Shown: positions 37,955 to 47,841, counted from the stretch's first letter. The stretch: 64,000 nucleotides of DNA from DASRAJ01 sp035638255 (GCA_035638255.1 DASRAJ010000140.1:1-64000), one strand, 5' to 3'. Notes: generated by a model from the sequence alone, not told the origin. Translations and numbers: made by a program.

Positions 37955-38593
37955 CTATTTCTTTATGTGAAAAGAATAAAGTGTTCCTGTCATAGTTTCT
38001 ATATATAAATATTTATTCTGGTTCTTAAAGCCAACATGTTCGATCAGATTAGTTAATTGCTCCCGGTTATTACTTGTATACTTAAAGGGCGTCAGCTTGA
38101 GAAGGTGATTCATTATACGTCCATTTATTTTACCCCTTCTATAATCCCAATCCAGAATATATATACTTCCACTCTTTTTGACTACTCTATAAATTTCTTC
38201 AAGATAATGCAGTTTTTGAGATTCTCTTAGGTTGCAAAAGACAAGACTGCAAATAACTTTATCAAAATATTCATTTTGAAAAGGCAATATATCGCCACCA
38301 TAAAGGAGAAATCGAACATTCACACCTCGTTTACTACATTTTTTAAGAGCAATTTCTCGTATCTGAGAATCAATTTCGATTCCGATAATATCCACGTCTT
38401 TATTAGACAGCTTAATTAAAATTGCATTCTCGCCGGACCCTGATCCAAAGTCTAAAATCCTTTCCTTTCCTTTGGGCTCAATTTGAGAAATAAACTTTGC
38501 TCTAAAATTTGATGGCATTGTAGCTTTACAGATTAAATCATAGAAAGGAGTTAAAAAACTAAAACCCAGTGCGGGAATGAATTTCTCTCTCAT
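37955..38593 (-). CDS. Class I SAM-dependent methyltransferase
   Basis: A 212-residue methyltransferase of the Methyltransf_11 type. SAM binding is visible in ILDFGSGSGENAILI (motif I), then IGIEIDSQI (acidic motif II), LLYGGDILPFQNEYFDKVICSLVF and a post-core beta segment. It is divergent from the reductase gene at 38668 with only about 75 bases between, so they may share a regulator. In this neighbourhood, with an isoprenoid synthase and reductase, it is a plausible tailoring enzyme. The substrate is unknown. Confidence 0.85.
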   Translation of the reverse strand: MREKFIPALGFSFLTPFYDLICKATMPSNFRAKFISQIEPKGKERILDFGSGSGENAILIKLSNKDVDIIGIEIDSQIREIALKKCSKRGVNVRFLLYGGDILPFQNEYFDKVICSLVFCNLRESQKLHYLEEIYRVVKKSGSIYILDWDYRRGKINGRIMNHLLKLTPFKYTSNNREQLTNLIEHVGFKNQNKYLYIETMTGTLYSFHIKK

Positions 38594-38667
38594 AACTTCC
38601 TCTGATTATTTAGCGATTAAAATTATCTTTGAGACACAAACCTAATAGAAATGTTGATTACCGAAAA

Positions 38668-39915
38668 ATGATGGAGCAATTTAATACCACGGTATGCATT
38701 GTAGGTGCAGGTCCTGCGGGAACAATTACTTCAATGTTTCTTGCAAAATTTGGAATAGGATCATTACTGGTTGATAAAACAGTTTTTCCTCGTGATAAAA
38801 TTTGTGGTGATGCCATCGGCTTTATGGCAATTGAGGTATTAAATAAATTGATGCCTGAGATTGTTACAAATCTGATCGAGGAAGAAATCAGAATTGTTCC
38901 GCGGGGAGTAAAAATCGTGGCTCCCAATCTAAAGGAGATAGAATTACCATTTATAGAAGAGCATAGTATGGCTAACAAACTGACTGGATTTATTTCTAAG
39001 CGGTTTAACTTTGATAATTTCCTTGTCGATCAGGCGAAAACATTGAAAGACATTCGCATCCTGGAAGGTTACGAAGTTGATTTTTATCAGCGGTCGCAAA
39101 ATGGTTGGTTATTACGAACAAAAGATAAACGTCTTGAAATTCGTACAAAATTATTAATTATTGCCGATGGAGCATACTCTCACTTTGCCCATCATATTGG
39201 CAATATAAAAATGGAGCAAGAGCATTATTGTGCCGGAGTAAGAGGATATTATAACGGAGTTACAAACTTAGGTAGAGATAATTTTATGGAGGTTCATTTT
39301 CTTCGAGAGCTTCTGCCGGGCTATCTTTGGATATTTCCTTTACCTAATGGGTTATCTAACGTCGGTATTGGCATGCGGAGTGATATAATAAGTAAAAATA
39401 AAATAAACCTTAGAGAAAAATTACGTGAAATAATTGATAAATACCCTACGTTACAAACCCGATTTAAAAACTCTGAACTGATTGGTGAATTAAAGGGTCA
39501 TGGATTACCAATTGGTTCAAAATACAGGAAAATTTCTGGGTCTAATTATATGCTTGTCGGGGATGCAGCATCACTCATAAATCCATTTACAGGTGAAGGA
39601 ATAGGGGTAGCTATGAGAACTGGAATGTTGGCAGCTTATCAGGCTCAAGTAAGCATAAGAGAAAATGATTTTTCCGAATCATTTCTAAGGAGATATGAAA
39701 TTGCGGTATATAAAGAATTGCAAAATGAATTAAATTTTAGCCTTAAAATAAGAAGGCTCGCTAAGTTATTTTGGATTATTAATTTTGTGGTTGGCAAAGC
39801 AAATCGTAATAAACTTTTAACTGACGCTATGTCTAATATGTTTATTAATATAAACGTTAGAAATCAATTCAGAAATCCTTTTTTTTACCTAAAATTACTA
39901 TTCTCTAATAGATAG
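38668..39915 (+). CDS. Geranylgeranyl-reductase-like FAD oxidoreductase
   Basis: The 415-residue flavoprotein begins with a Rossmann dinucleotide motif (CIVGAGPAGTITSMFLAK). FPRDKICGDAIG follows, a hallmark of the geranylgeranyl reductase/halogenase-like family, and MLVGDAASLINPFTGEGIGVAMRTG near residue 300 is the second FAD motif. Members reduce polyprenyl double bonds or oxidise aromatic substrates. ATG 38668 is used because the longer frame starts with TTG and adds a non-conserved stretch. It lies opposite a methyltransferase and near a class I isoprenoid synthase. Confidence 0.87.
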   Translation: MMEQFNTTVCIVGAGPAGTITSMFLAKFGIGSLLVDKTVFPRDKICGDAIGFMAIEVLNKLMPEIVTNLIEEEIRIVPRGVKIVAPNLKEIELPFIEEHSMANKLTGFISKRFNFDNFLVDQAKTLKDIRILEGYEVDFYQRSQNGWLLRTKDKRLEIRTKLLIIADGAYSHFAHHIGNIKMEQEHYCAGVRGYYNGVTNLGRDNFMEVHFLRELLPGYLWIFPLPNGLSNVGIGMRSDIISKNKINLREKLREIIDKYPTLQTRFKNSELIGELKGHGLPIGSKYRKISGSNYMLVGDAASLINPFTGEGIGVAMRTGMLAAYQAQVSIRENDFSESFLRRYEIAVYKELQNELNFSLKIRRLAKLFWIINFVVGKANRNKLLTDAMSNMFININVRNQFRNPFFYLKLLFSNR

Positions 39916-39932
39916 GTTATCATGCGATCTAA

Positions 39933-40544
39933 CTAATTAGAATCAGTGGCAATTTCCTGATTGTTATCTTCGTCTTTTGAAGTTCGTACAATGGATATTC
40001 GTTTTCGCCACATAGCGAAAATAATTCCGTAAATAAGAATAGCGATTCGCCATTTAGTAATAGGACTAGTTGGTGGAGGAGCACCTACATTTATGCCCAT
40101 AAAACTAAGAGGTCTTAGTTCAACACTCTTTAAATATAAATCTATTATCTTATCGGATGCGAACGAACCACTCAAAAGACTCCCAAGAAAACCAAGTATT
40201 AAACCTCCAAAAAATATTATTACTACAGAGGTCAGGATAGCCGAGTAGGTAGACTGATTAAACTTCCATGAATATATTTTTATAATATATCCAATTGTCT
40301 CAATGAATAAGAAAACCAGTGCCATTATAAGAACAAATAATTGGATGTTATATGACGTAAACGCATAATTGTATCTATTATCAAGCAAAGTTTTAAAATC
40401 TGAATTTACTTCATGACGAAAACTTTGATAATCCACCATATTAAAGTTGTTCTCTATTAGGAGTGGACCGATTAATGTAATTAGAACAAACGGGTCAGTC
40501 AAATATTTAATTAAAAAGTGGTCTTTTAGTCTGTGGAGCGGCAT
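39933..40544 (-). CDS. Membrane protein of unknown function
   Basis: The 203-residue protein has about four hydrophobic segments (FVLITLIGPLLI, FVLIMALVFLFIETIGYI, LTSVVIIFFGGLILGFLGSLL, WRIAILIYGIIFAMW) and a polar C-terminal tail. The in-frame upstream start at 40625 would overlap the isoprenoid synthase by 71 bases; ATG 40544 leaves 10 bases after that gene's stop, so it is the better start and probably cotranscribed with it. It may act on or export the product. I recognise no family. Confidence 0.55.
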   Translation of the reverse strand: MPLHRLKDHFLIKYLTDPFVLITLIGPLLIENNFNMVDYQSFRHEVNSDFKTLLDNRYNYAFTSYNIQLFVLIMALVFLFIETIGYIIKIYSWKFNQSTYSAILTSVVIIFFGGLILGFLGSLLSGSFASDKIIDLYLKSVELRPLSFMGINVGAPPPTSPITKWRIAILIYGIIFAMWRKRISIVRTSKDEDNNQEIATDSN

Positions 40545-40554
40545 ATCATGTAAA

Positions 40555-41583
40555 TTAACTGTGGAGGTAAATTTTGACGATACTTTTCTCAACTTCTTCA
40601 ATAAATAAGCTCTTATCACGTGCACTTAAATTATTAAAGTAATCTCCATCTTCCAATAAGTTCCATAAAACTAAAACTTCTAAATAAAGTGCATTAAAAA
40701 AGATGAAAGAAGAACTGGTTTTGCTATTTTTGGATGAATTTTTTTCAATGAGCTCTATTGATGCGGATAAAGACATCTCAATTTTTGTAATAATCTTAAA
40801 TAAAGATCTATTTTTAATCAATTCACCAACTAATTCATTTCTTGATAAATCTAATTTTTTATCTTTAGCAATTTCGTTGAGTAAAATAGTAATGTTATTA
40901 TGTTTCAAATCATCTTCAAAATCAGCCAAGTCGTCAAGATATTGCACTAATAGCAGGAGCTTATTTGTAAAATTGATAATGAAATTCGCATGGGGTACTT
41001 TAGAAGCAGCCAATGCACCAGCGCAAGCAACAAGAATTTTATTCTTACCTGAAGCCGATTTTGCTTTTTCAAACTTGTGCTCAGTAATTTTAGCTTGTTC
41101 TAAAACATCCACTAATTGATAATTCGCGGAATCAAAAAGAGCAGCTTCAAAAATCTTCTCGAATTTAGTTCCCCTAACGATTTTGAACAAGTTTAGTAAT
41201 CCCCTTTGACCCAAAAGCGACGAACCTAAAAATTCAGCTGCATTAATTTCTGTTTTTAGATCAAGATGTTCATCCAAAAAGGAAACATATAAATTTATTG
41301 CTAACCAATTAATTGCAATTTGTTGAGTTTTTTTCTTTTCTAATCCTGTAAAATCCCTTATGATCCAAGGGAATAATTCAAACATTGTCGGTAAATTCTC
41401 TTCCTTAGCCCTCCTTAATTTTCGCTGGAGTATTTCTTTTACTGCAGAGTTAGTTGTCGGAGACTTTCTCTCAATAGAGGAAAACAGTAATGACCTTACT
41501 AACAAAATGTCTTTTTCATGTGCAGCGAATAGGGCACGTGAGGGATTGGCAGTAGTCCATAAATAATTAATTTTATTTTTCAT
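40555..41583 (-). CDS. Class I isoprenoid synthase-like protein
   Basis: The all-alpha 342-residue protein carries two aspartate-rich motifs in the right order and spacing for the isoprenoid synthase fold: DEHLD (residues 104-108) and QYLDDLADFEDD (about 214-225). These normally hold the Mg-diphosphate cluster of polyprenyl synthases and class I terpene synthases. The first motif has Glu for the second Asp, which occurs in some terpene enzymes. Overall similarity looks low, so prenyl transferase, cyclase or a non-catalytic relative are all possible. A reductase and a methyltransferase lie nearby. Confidence 0.65.
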   Translation of the reverse strand: MKNKINYLWTTANPSRALFAAHEKDILLVRSLLFSSIERKSPTTNSAVKEILQRKLRRAKEENLPTMFELFPWIIRDFTGLEKKKTQQIAINWLAINLYVSFLDEHLDLKTEINAAEFLGSSLLGQRGLLNLFKIVRGTKFEKIFEAALFDSANYQLVDVLEQAKITEHKFEKAKSASGKNKILVACAGALAASKVPHANFIINFTNKLLLLVQYLDDLADFEDDLKHNNITILLNEIAKDKKLDLSRNELVGELIKNRSLFKIITKIEMSLSASIELIEKNSSKNSKTSSSFIFFNALYLEVLVLWNLLEDGDYFNNLSARDKSLFIEEVEKSIVKIYLHS

Positions 41584-41644
41584 CGAGCAGAGTTTTAGTC
41601 TTTGTTTATTTATATTACCTTTATTACTTATTTTGAAACCTTAT

Positions 41645-42175
41645 TTATTCTGAAACTTTTCGTGAAAGAAATTTTTGAATTAGTACAATTATAAAAGCAA
41701 TTCCCAAGACAGCCAATAATGCATTTCCTGCATCGCCGACAAAATAACCAACACTGATTACGATCATCCAAGAGAGAACATACCAAAGAATATTTCCAAT
41801 AAGAATGCAGATAAACGATTGTTGAAAGGAGAGTTTTAACCACGACGCAATGAATGAAGTAATAGATGGCGGAAAAACTGACGCTGATAAAAATACAAGA
41901 AATAATTCTTCACCTCTTGTCCCAATAAAATTATCTGCTTTGGCAATATAATTTTTAGCCCACAATATTGCTTTAGAATCGCGACCTTTTAATTGTAAGT
42001 ACTTCCCGATTCTATAAAAAATCAAGATTTCCGATAAAGTCGTCATTAAAAAAATTAACGTGAATAAAATAATATTATGTCCTTCTCTGTACGCAGCTTG
42101 CATGATTCCCGCTGTTGTAACAGATTCTTGTAAGGAAAGGAACGCAATTGCTAAAAGCCAAAAGTTAAAATTTGT
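41645..42175 (-). CDS. Membrane protein, possibly VTT/DedA-like
   Basis: A 176-residue protein with about five hydrophobic helices. The segment SVFPPSITSFIASWLKLSFQQSFICILIGNILWYVLSWM resembles the VTT (DedA/SNARE-associated) core, in which an RF.P.....AG......F......G...W pattern is usual, but the Arg and conserved Gly are missing, so the family call is weak. DedA proteins move phospholipids or polyprenyl carriers. It lies upstream of the isoprenoid synthase on the same strand with a 61-base gap, so the same operon is likely. Confidence 0.5.
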   Translation of the reverse strand, partial: TNFNFWLLAIAFLSLQESVTTAGIMQAAYREGHNIILFTLIFLMTTLSEILIFYRIGKYLQLKGRDSKAILWAKNYIAKADNFIGTRGEELFLVFLSASVFPPSITSFIASWLKLSFQQSFICILIGNILWYVLSWMIVISVGYFVGDAGNALLAVLGIAFIIVLIQKFLSRKVSE

Positions 42176-42264
42176 CATTAGTAAAATCATAATAGCATAA
42201 TCTAAACTTCTATAAATGTATTAGTTTTTATGTTTTGCAAATATTTATCCCAAGTTTTAGCACT

Positions 42265-42756
42265 CTACTTTGGAATACCAGTAACAAAGAGACTAATCTT
42301 TTCACCTTTCGTATATTCAGCAGAGATTTGGGAACATTTGTTTGCTGCATCATGCACTTTGATCTCACCTAACTTCGGGTCAAATATTACTATTTGCTTC
42401 GCCTCATTGTTGTATTTCATATATACACCATTCAGTAGAAGTGTATCATCTTCGCTAATTTGGTAAACTAAATCCTTATTGCCACAACATCCTCCTCCTG
42501 GTTGAAGATTTGCTGTATCTGTGATAATTCTTGTTTCTCCCGTCGAACATATAAAAAGTGAATGGCTTGAAGGGTAGTAATAGCCGCAGCTGCTTGATTG
42601 ATCGTCTGGGTCAATATATTGCATGACAGGTGCTTTCTTATGACCGTTAAAGCTAAGGGATTCTGAATTCAGATAGAGCATCTCTTTTTGTGCGACTACA
42701 TTGATTGGGTAGAGCAATAAACTTGCAAAGAAAAGTAAGAGTATCGGGTTATTCAT
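42265..42756 (-). CDS. Secreted cysteine-containing protein of unknown function
   Basis: The 163-residue protein has a signal peptide of about 22 residues (MNNPILLLFFASLLLYPINVVAQ). The mature part has SSSCGYYYPSSHSLFIC and a GGGCCGNKD cluster with a further Cys near the end, so disulfides are likely after export. The gene overlaps the upstream membrane-protein gene by eight bases, so the two are translationally coupled. No family recognised. Confidence 0.6.
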   Translation of the reverse strand: MNNPILLLFFASLLLYPINVVAQKEMLYLNSESLSFNGHKKAPVMQYIDPDDQSSSCGYYYPSSHSLFICSTGETRIITDTANLQPGGGCCGNKDLVYQISEDDTLLLNGVYMKYNNEAKQIVIFDPKLGEIKVHDAANKCSQISAEYTKGEKISLFVTGIPK

Positions 42757-43480
42757 TTTGCCAAATTTGTTTTAGATTATTGAGTTCGTTATTATTTATC
42801 ATAATTTTTGCGAAGTTTATTTGATTTTTCGCAACTCTATACATTTCAATATTCTTTATTAATTGTTTGGAGGTATCGGAATTTGGGTTATACAAAACAA
42901 CATAATCATTATCGTTTTCGAAGAAAAGCCTTAACTGGTAGTGCTTATTCCTCATTAATAAAATGGAGTCTGCTTTTAAGTCGAAGGCTAAGGATGTCGA
43001 AAGTATTCGACTTAGGGTGCCGGAAGAATCAACTTTTCTGCTGCATTCATTAAGATAGCTCTTTGTAAAATTGAAATATATAACGTTGGTCTGTTCGTCA
43101 TTATGAAGAAGTCGGCTTGCTCTTTCTGCGGCATAACATCTTGCAATAAGATAGAAGCACGGGAAAATCGTAATAGCCACAGAGAAAATGATAATTCTAA
43201 AGTATGTTCCAAAAAAGTTTCTGAAATGAAAAAGTAATCCTAAGACTATTAGGTAAACAAAAAAAATAATAGCAGGCAAAGTTTGTAATAATACTCGGAA
43301 TGCATAAATATAAAGAGACGTGAGCTCAACTTTAATATTGAACATTGAGATTCCAAAATACTTAAAGAAGTAGTACAAATAAATCCAGCCAATAAAAAAG
43401 AGAATGACTGCTAAAGACAACGCCACATTTTTAGTTACTTCTAAAAAAATGGATAGCTCGTCTTTTACCTCCTTGCTCAT
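42749..43480 (-). CDS. Membrane protein of unknown function
   Basis: A 243-residue protein with three N-terminal transmembrane helices (about residues 15-37, 55-80, 90-112) and a C-terminal soluble domain of about 130 residues rich in Asn and Tyr. It overlaps the secreted protein downstream by eight bases and lies 38 bases after the protease-PLD gene, which may make a three-gene unit on the minus strand. The soluble part has no motif I know. Confidence 0.6.
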   Translation of the reverse strand: MSKEVKDELSIFLEVTKNVALSLAVILFFIGWIYLYYFFKYFGISMFNIKVELTSLYIYAFRVLLQTLPAIIFFVYLIVLGLLFHFRNFFGTYFRIIIFSVAITIFPCFYLIARCYAAERASRLLHNDEQTNVIYFNFTKSYLNECSRKVDSSGTLSRILSTSLAFDLKADSILLMRNKHYQLRLFFENDNDYVVLYNPNSDTSKQLIKNIEMYRVAKNQINFAKIMINNNELNNLKQIWQNE

Positions 43481-43518
43481 ACTCTTGAAATTGAACTATT
43501 AAATTCTATTCCAAAGCT

Positions 43519-46335
43519 TTACAGAGTCTCGCGAATATCCTTCCAAGATACAAGTCTCATACCGGCTGGTGCCTTGGTCAGTTTTTCGGTAAGCTCTAAT
43601 GATAAATTTTCATTTCCAATATCATGGGAAGCGACATATTCCCAATCATGATAAAAGATAGTTCTAAAGTATTTAGCAAGCTCCTCATCGTCAAAAATCA
43701 AACTTGCATCCCTATTCATTGAAACTCCGTCATTTGACCAGTTCTGACTGCCTATGGCCACTCGTTTGCCGTCAACAATGACTCCTTTTGTATGGCAATT
43801 CTTTTGAAGTCTTATAGAATCGGGATCAAAGCCGAAATCAATTAACCCTTCAATATTTTTTCTAGCCACGGAAGAAACTATTACCCTGAAAATAATTTTA
43901 ACATTGACACCACTTTTCTGTTTGTCTAAAACTGCCGATAATAATTCTTGCAACTTTAGATGATTTTCCTTTGGAGCATTAAAAGTTTGATTTTGAATCA
44001 ATAACTCCTCTTCCGAACTTTCTACAAGCTTGAGCATTTCATCAAAAAAGTTATCTGGTGTAAGTAGAGGAATCACTTTTATTTTAGCCTGTTTTACCTT
44101 TGGCTGAAATGATTTAACATTTACTATCTTTTCTTCGGCCAAGACTGAGGCAGCTTCTGGTATCAAAAAGTATAAATCTTCACTAACTAATGCGGCTTCG
44201 TCAGAAGAAGGTACATTCTCATGAAGATCATGTTCTATAAACTTTTCAAATGTTTCTGCTAATCCTTCGTGCTCAATAATTACATGCCATTCGCGGTTGT
44301 AGTTATTTAAAAGATATTTTTGATCTCTTGTTTTTAAATTATCCTGTGTAAGATTAGGTTGGTTTGAAGATTGCCAATTCCCGCTTGAAAGCCATAATAC
44401 TTTATGATCTCGAACGGCAACTTTTATATGGTAAGAAGAAGAAACCCATCCATTCACATTTCCAATTTTTATCCAGGCGTAATCAAATTTTTTGTCACCA
44501 AGAACTTTTTCTAAACTTTTGACGACTTCTTCATCGGTCAAGTCATCAGCTTTAGTACCTTCTCCGACACTTTCCCCTGGCTGAATGGTTAAATCTAATT
44601 TATTAAAGTTTCTGCCTTTTCCAATTTTCTCAATACTTGTTAAAATATGTTTTGCGCCGAAGTCATACATTGCTACGGTGAGGGTCTTCTTAGTATCTTC
44701 TAAAAATGAGGCTAGATTTTTCCAGCCCTCTTCGGGGCTCACATGGGCAATCACACGCATGGTGGACTGCACTTCTTCAAGCTTTCCATCTGCGGGAGGA
44801 AAATATTTTATTTCTTCCCCAGGAGTTAAAAGGCTTTCCAATTGATCCACTCCACGATGGAAGGAAATTAACTCCTCGAACGTAGGACCTGTAATCTCGA
44901 TAGGGTATCCCATGAACGCTTCTGGTAACGGTGGAACATTACTTTTCTCCAAGTCTTTTATTGATTTCCTTTTAAGAACAGTAATTACGACGGCTCTCTT
45001 ATTAGTAATCCATCCGTTTTGAAATACATATCCCATCCTGACGCCTAAGACATCGGTTCTATTTCTAAAAGTAGCTTTCGCTTCACTCAAAACAGCGATT
45101 TCACTTTTAGAATCAGAGGGTAAAATCTCTTTAGGAGTTGTTTTTTTGCCTTGCAGCACATTCACATTTTGAATTCCACCTCCAACTTTTATGGATATAG
45201 AAATAGGAACAATCCACGTTGCTATCCCATTGTTATCAATTTGCGCTTGATTGTTAACAATATTATCAAGATTATTACCGGGGAAATCTTCATTTAGCTT
45301 TTCCATAGGATTATTGAGTAGAATTTCTTGAAATAATTTTTCTTCCTCACTGTTCATTTGTTGTTTTTCCAGATGATTTAGAATAGAAGAAATACGAATT
45401 CCTTCATTTGCAATCCACTTAACTTTATCTTCCCCCATTCCTTGTGTCCAAACGTTGCCATCGACTGATAGTATTTGTCCGGCTTTATTCCTATCGGGCA
45501 CTCCTGAGTGATGCAAACCCACTACCTCCCACTTTTCATTAAATATCGGTGACCCTGATGAACCCGGGGCAGTATCAGTGCGGTAGTGTAAGAAATCATC
45601 GAGTACATCGATCAATTGGTTTTCCCTCAACCCAATTTGCTTTGGTTCTCCGTTTGGATGTTGAATAATATTAAGCCATTGAGACACGATCGTTTTTCCT
45701 TCTTCTTTAAATAGCTTATTCCACACGTAACCACTAAGATGCTTATTATTATTACTATTAGGAAGAACAGCGACGACTGCATAATCAAATGTCTTATCAG
45801 CGAAATAAAACGCATCAGCATCAAGTTTGAATATTTCTGATACCTGTAAGGTATTTTTTGTATCAATTTGATAATTAAATTCGATAGATGAATATTTAGC
45901 TAAAGCCTTTTCAGGTAAAACATGGTGATTGGTAATAAGTAAAGAAGGAGAAATCATAAATCCTGTTCCATAACCGCACAGACCTCCAGTTCCATTACAA
46001 ATCCATATTCTACCAACAGTTCTGGCTATATTTATTCCCATTTGAAGGAATGCAATGCCAACTAAATCATTTGTACCAAGAACTCTCTCTAATCCAAATT
46101 CTCCCAATACATCATCAGCTTCTGTAAGTGCAGGAAAGCCTCGCGAGGTTTTGAATGTTGCAGTAATTTCTCTTTGAGAATAACCTCGCCTCTCTAGGAA
46201 TTTTGCTACTCGCGTGGGCGTATCGATTTGGAAGTATTTTCTCTTTCCAATTAAATCTATGTTTCGTTCACGAATCTTTAATCTCTGATTCCATCTACTG
46301 AGAGTTGCATGTATTTGAAAATCTGGAATTGTCAT
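43519..46335 (-). CDS. Trypsin-like protease fused to phospholipase D-like domains
   Basis: The 938-residue protein starts with a helical region and GTNDLVGIAFL, a block found before proteases in bacterial protease-nuclease fusions. A trypsin/V8-like domain follows with an intact triad: His138 in TNHHVL, Asp184 in FDYAVV, Ser260 in APGSSGSP. After about 170 residues of beta-rich linker come two PLD-type HxK motifs (HIKVAVRD, about 640; HTKGVIVDGKRVAIGSQNW, about 850). It has no signal peptide, so it is probably cytoplasmic. PLD domains may cut nucleic acid or lipid. Proteolytic release of the PLD part would suit a conflict system. The tandem operator at 46384 lies before the gene. Confidence 0.8.
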   Translation of the reverse strand: MTIPDFQIHATLSRWNQRLKIRERNIDLIGKRKYFQIDTPTRVAKFLERRGYSQREITATFKTSRGFPALTEADDVLGEFGLERVLGTNDLVGIAFLQMGINIARTVGRIWICNGTGGLCGYGTGFMISPSLLITNHHVLPEKALAKYSSIEFNYQIDTKNTLQVSEIFKLDADAFYFADKTFDYAVVAVLPNSNNNKHLSGYVWNKLFKEEGKTIVSQWLNIIQHPNGEPKQIGLRENQLIDVLDDFLHYRTDTAPGSSGSPIFNEKWEVVGLHHSGVPDRNKAGQILSVDGNVWTQGMGEDKVKWIANEGIRISSILNHLEKQQMNSEEEKLFQEILLNNPMEKLNEDFPGNNLDNIVNNQAQIDNNGIATWIVPISISIKVGGGIQNVNVLQGKKTTPKEILPSDSKSEIAVLSEAKATFRNRTDVLGVRMGYVFQNGWITNKRAVVITVLKRKSIKDLEKSNVPPLPEAFMGYPIEITGPTFEELISFHRGVDQLESLLTPGEEIKYFPPADGKLEEVQSTMRVIAHVSPEEGWKNLASFLEDTKKTLTVAMYDFGAKHILTSIEKIGKGRNFNKLDLTIQPGESVGEGTKADDLTDEEVVKSLEKVLGDKKFDYAWIKIGNVNGWVSSSYHIKVAVRDHKVLWLSSGNWQSSNQPNLTQDNLKTRDQKYLLNNYNREWHVIIEHEGLAETFEKFIEHDLHENVPSSDEAALVSEDLYFLIPEAASVLAEEKIVNVKSFQPKVKQAKIKVIPLLTPDNFFDEMLKLVESSEEELLIQNQTFNAPKENHLKLQELLSAVLDKQKSGVNVKIIFRVIVSSVARKNIEGLIDFGFDPDSIRLQKNCHTKGVIVDGKRVAIGSQNWSNDGVSMNRDASLIFDDEELAKYFRTIFYHDWEYVASHDIGNENLSLELTEKLTKAPAGMRLVSWKDIRETL

Positions 46336-46383
46336 TGTTTGAAATTGTCCTCAAAGATTGAATACGGACTTTCGGTGTACAAT

Positions 46384-46420
46384 CCCTTTTTGGGGCATTT
46401 CAGGTATACCCTTAAAAGGT
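46384..46420. promoter_or_regulatory. Tandem palindrome operator, copy A
   Basis: CCCTTTTTGGGG (46384-46395) and CCCTTAAAAGGT (46409-46420) start 25 bases apart. They sit between the divergent protease-PLD gene (start 46335) and the secreted protein (start 46468), about 50-85 bases from each. The same paired design occurs at 51175 and 51760. Confidence 0.6.
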
Positions 46421-46467
46421 GATGTGAGGAGAAGTAATGTAACTTACGTTTGAGCAAAATTCAATCA

Positions 46468-47841
46468 ATGAGACTACTCTCAGTAATCTTCGCAATGTCA
46501 CTTGTCGTCGAATCAGTCTTCGCTCAGAATACTTCAACACCTGATTCGTCAGCGAAACCAAGTTCACCCTTGGAGGATAGCGTTCAGAAAGTTAAAAATG
46601 AACTTGAAAAAGTTCAGGACACTATTCGTGAGTTGTGGAGTCAAATTAATGCGGATAAAATCGGAGATACAGTTGCACAGATTAAATTGGCGAGGGACAG
46701 TATCACCATATATCAAAATGATACCAAAGTAGATACCTCTAAAATTGATTTTGTAAAAATAACGCAAGAATTTGGTCAGATAAATATTATCGCAAGTGTA
46801 GGAGGAATGCTTTTTAAAAATCAAATTCCACTACCAGTTAGTAAATTTCCAAGCTCATCTAAAAAAGCATCTTATAAAAAGAAAGGTTCACCGAATATAA
46901 AAGGCGATGCAAAACTTATTCAAGCAAGCGGTCATGTAGAGGATCCCACAAAATTAAAATGGATTTGGGTTTCCGATCTATTATTATACGAACAATTCGA
47001 ATGCTATACACCTGATCCTTTTGAAGCCAAAACTTTAACCTATCATAGCGACACCAAATCTTCGGATACTATACTCCTGACAAAAACAGGAATTACTGAT
47101 AATCTCGTTGAGTTGAGAATTTACTCTGATATCCTCGCTCTTATCGGAGATGAGTCCAATGGTCTCATACAATCAGAAATTAATCCTCGGTTTACTATAA
47201 ATACGAGAGCTATTACTAAAACTGGAGTTATACCCTTATATAACCTGAGTTTTCCAATTACACTTCGAAAATTTGATAGTAAGTTCGGTAAATTCTATTT
47301 TCAAGATAGTATTCACTATTCGCGTTTGGAATATGTTCAACAAGCAACCTATACAGCAGGCCTCGATTTCAACGCATTCAAACTTGGCGCACAACCGTTT
47401 TCGACTGCTCAACTCTTTGTTGATTTCAATCTCGGAAGCGGTGGATTTAAAACATATTCAATAAACAAAAAACAACTAGTTGATTCATCAGGAAATTCAG
47501 TTACTTCAGCAGACACAGTTTTTAGAAAATATGTAAATTATGAAGAATTGGGACCCTCTGTATCAATGTTTATAAAAATGTCGAATAAGGTGGCTCTGTT
47601 AGCTTGGGGACAATTGATGTGGAATTGGATTGCAGATGATTTAATTACCGACAATAGCGTATTGAGTTATTTTGAAATTGGAGGAAGAATTTCCATAGCT
47701 CTTAAAAATTCGACTTCATATTATGGCACTCCCAAAGTTTTTATTCGCTGGATTTATTACACTGGAATTACTTCAAGGGAATCATTTAGTCAATTACAAG
47801 TAGGATATACTACTACGTTAAATAATTTTTTTAAAAAATAA
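46468..47841 (+). CDS. Secreted protein of 457 residues, unknown function
   Basis: The protein has a signal peptide (MRLLSVIFAMSLVVESVFAQ), a coiled-coil-like helix (about residues 30-75, SVQKVKNELEKVQDTIRELWSQINAD) and a long beta-rich region with repeated FxI/YxF strands. An outer-membrane barrel or surface protein is possible. ATG 46468 is chosen to give the signal peptide; a TTG six codons upstream is in frame. It is divergent from the trypsin-PLD gene, sharing the operator at 46384-46420. No domain recognised. Confidence 0.7.
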   Translation: MRLLSVIFAMSLVVESVFAQNTSTPDSSAKPSSPLEDSVQKVKNELEKVQDTIRELWSQINADKIGDTVAQIKLARDSITIYQNDTKVDTSKIDFVKITQEFGQINIIASVGGMLFKNQIPLPVSKFPSSSKKASYKKKGSPNIKGDAKLIQASGHVEDPTKLKWIWVSDLLLYEQFECYTPDPFEAKTLTYHSDTKSSDTILLTKTGITDNLVELRIYSDILALIGDESNGLIQSEINPRFTINTRAITKTGVIPLYNLSFPITLRKFDSKFGKFYFQDSIHYSRLEYVQQATYTAGLDFNAFKLGAQPFSTAQLFVDFNLGSGGFKTYSINKKQLVDSSGNSVTSADTVFRKYVNYEELGPSVSMFIKMSNKVALLAWGQLMWNWIADDLITDNSVLSYFEIGGRISIALKNSTSYYGTPKVFIRWIYYTGITSRESFSQLQVGYTTTLNNFFKK

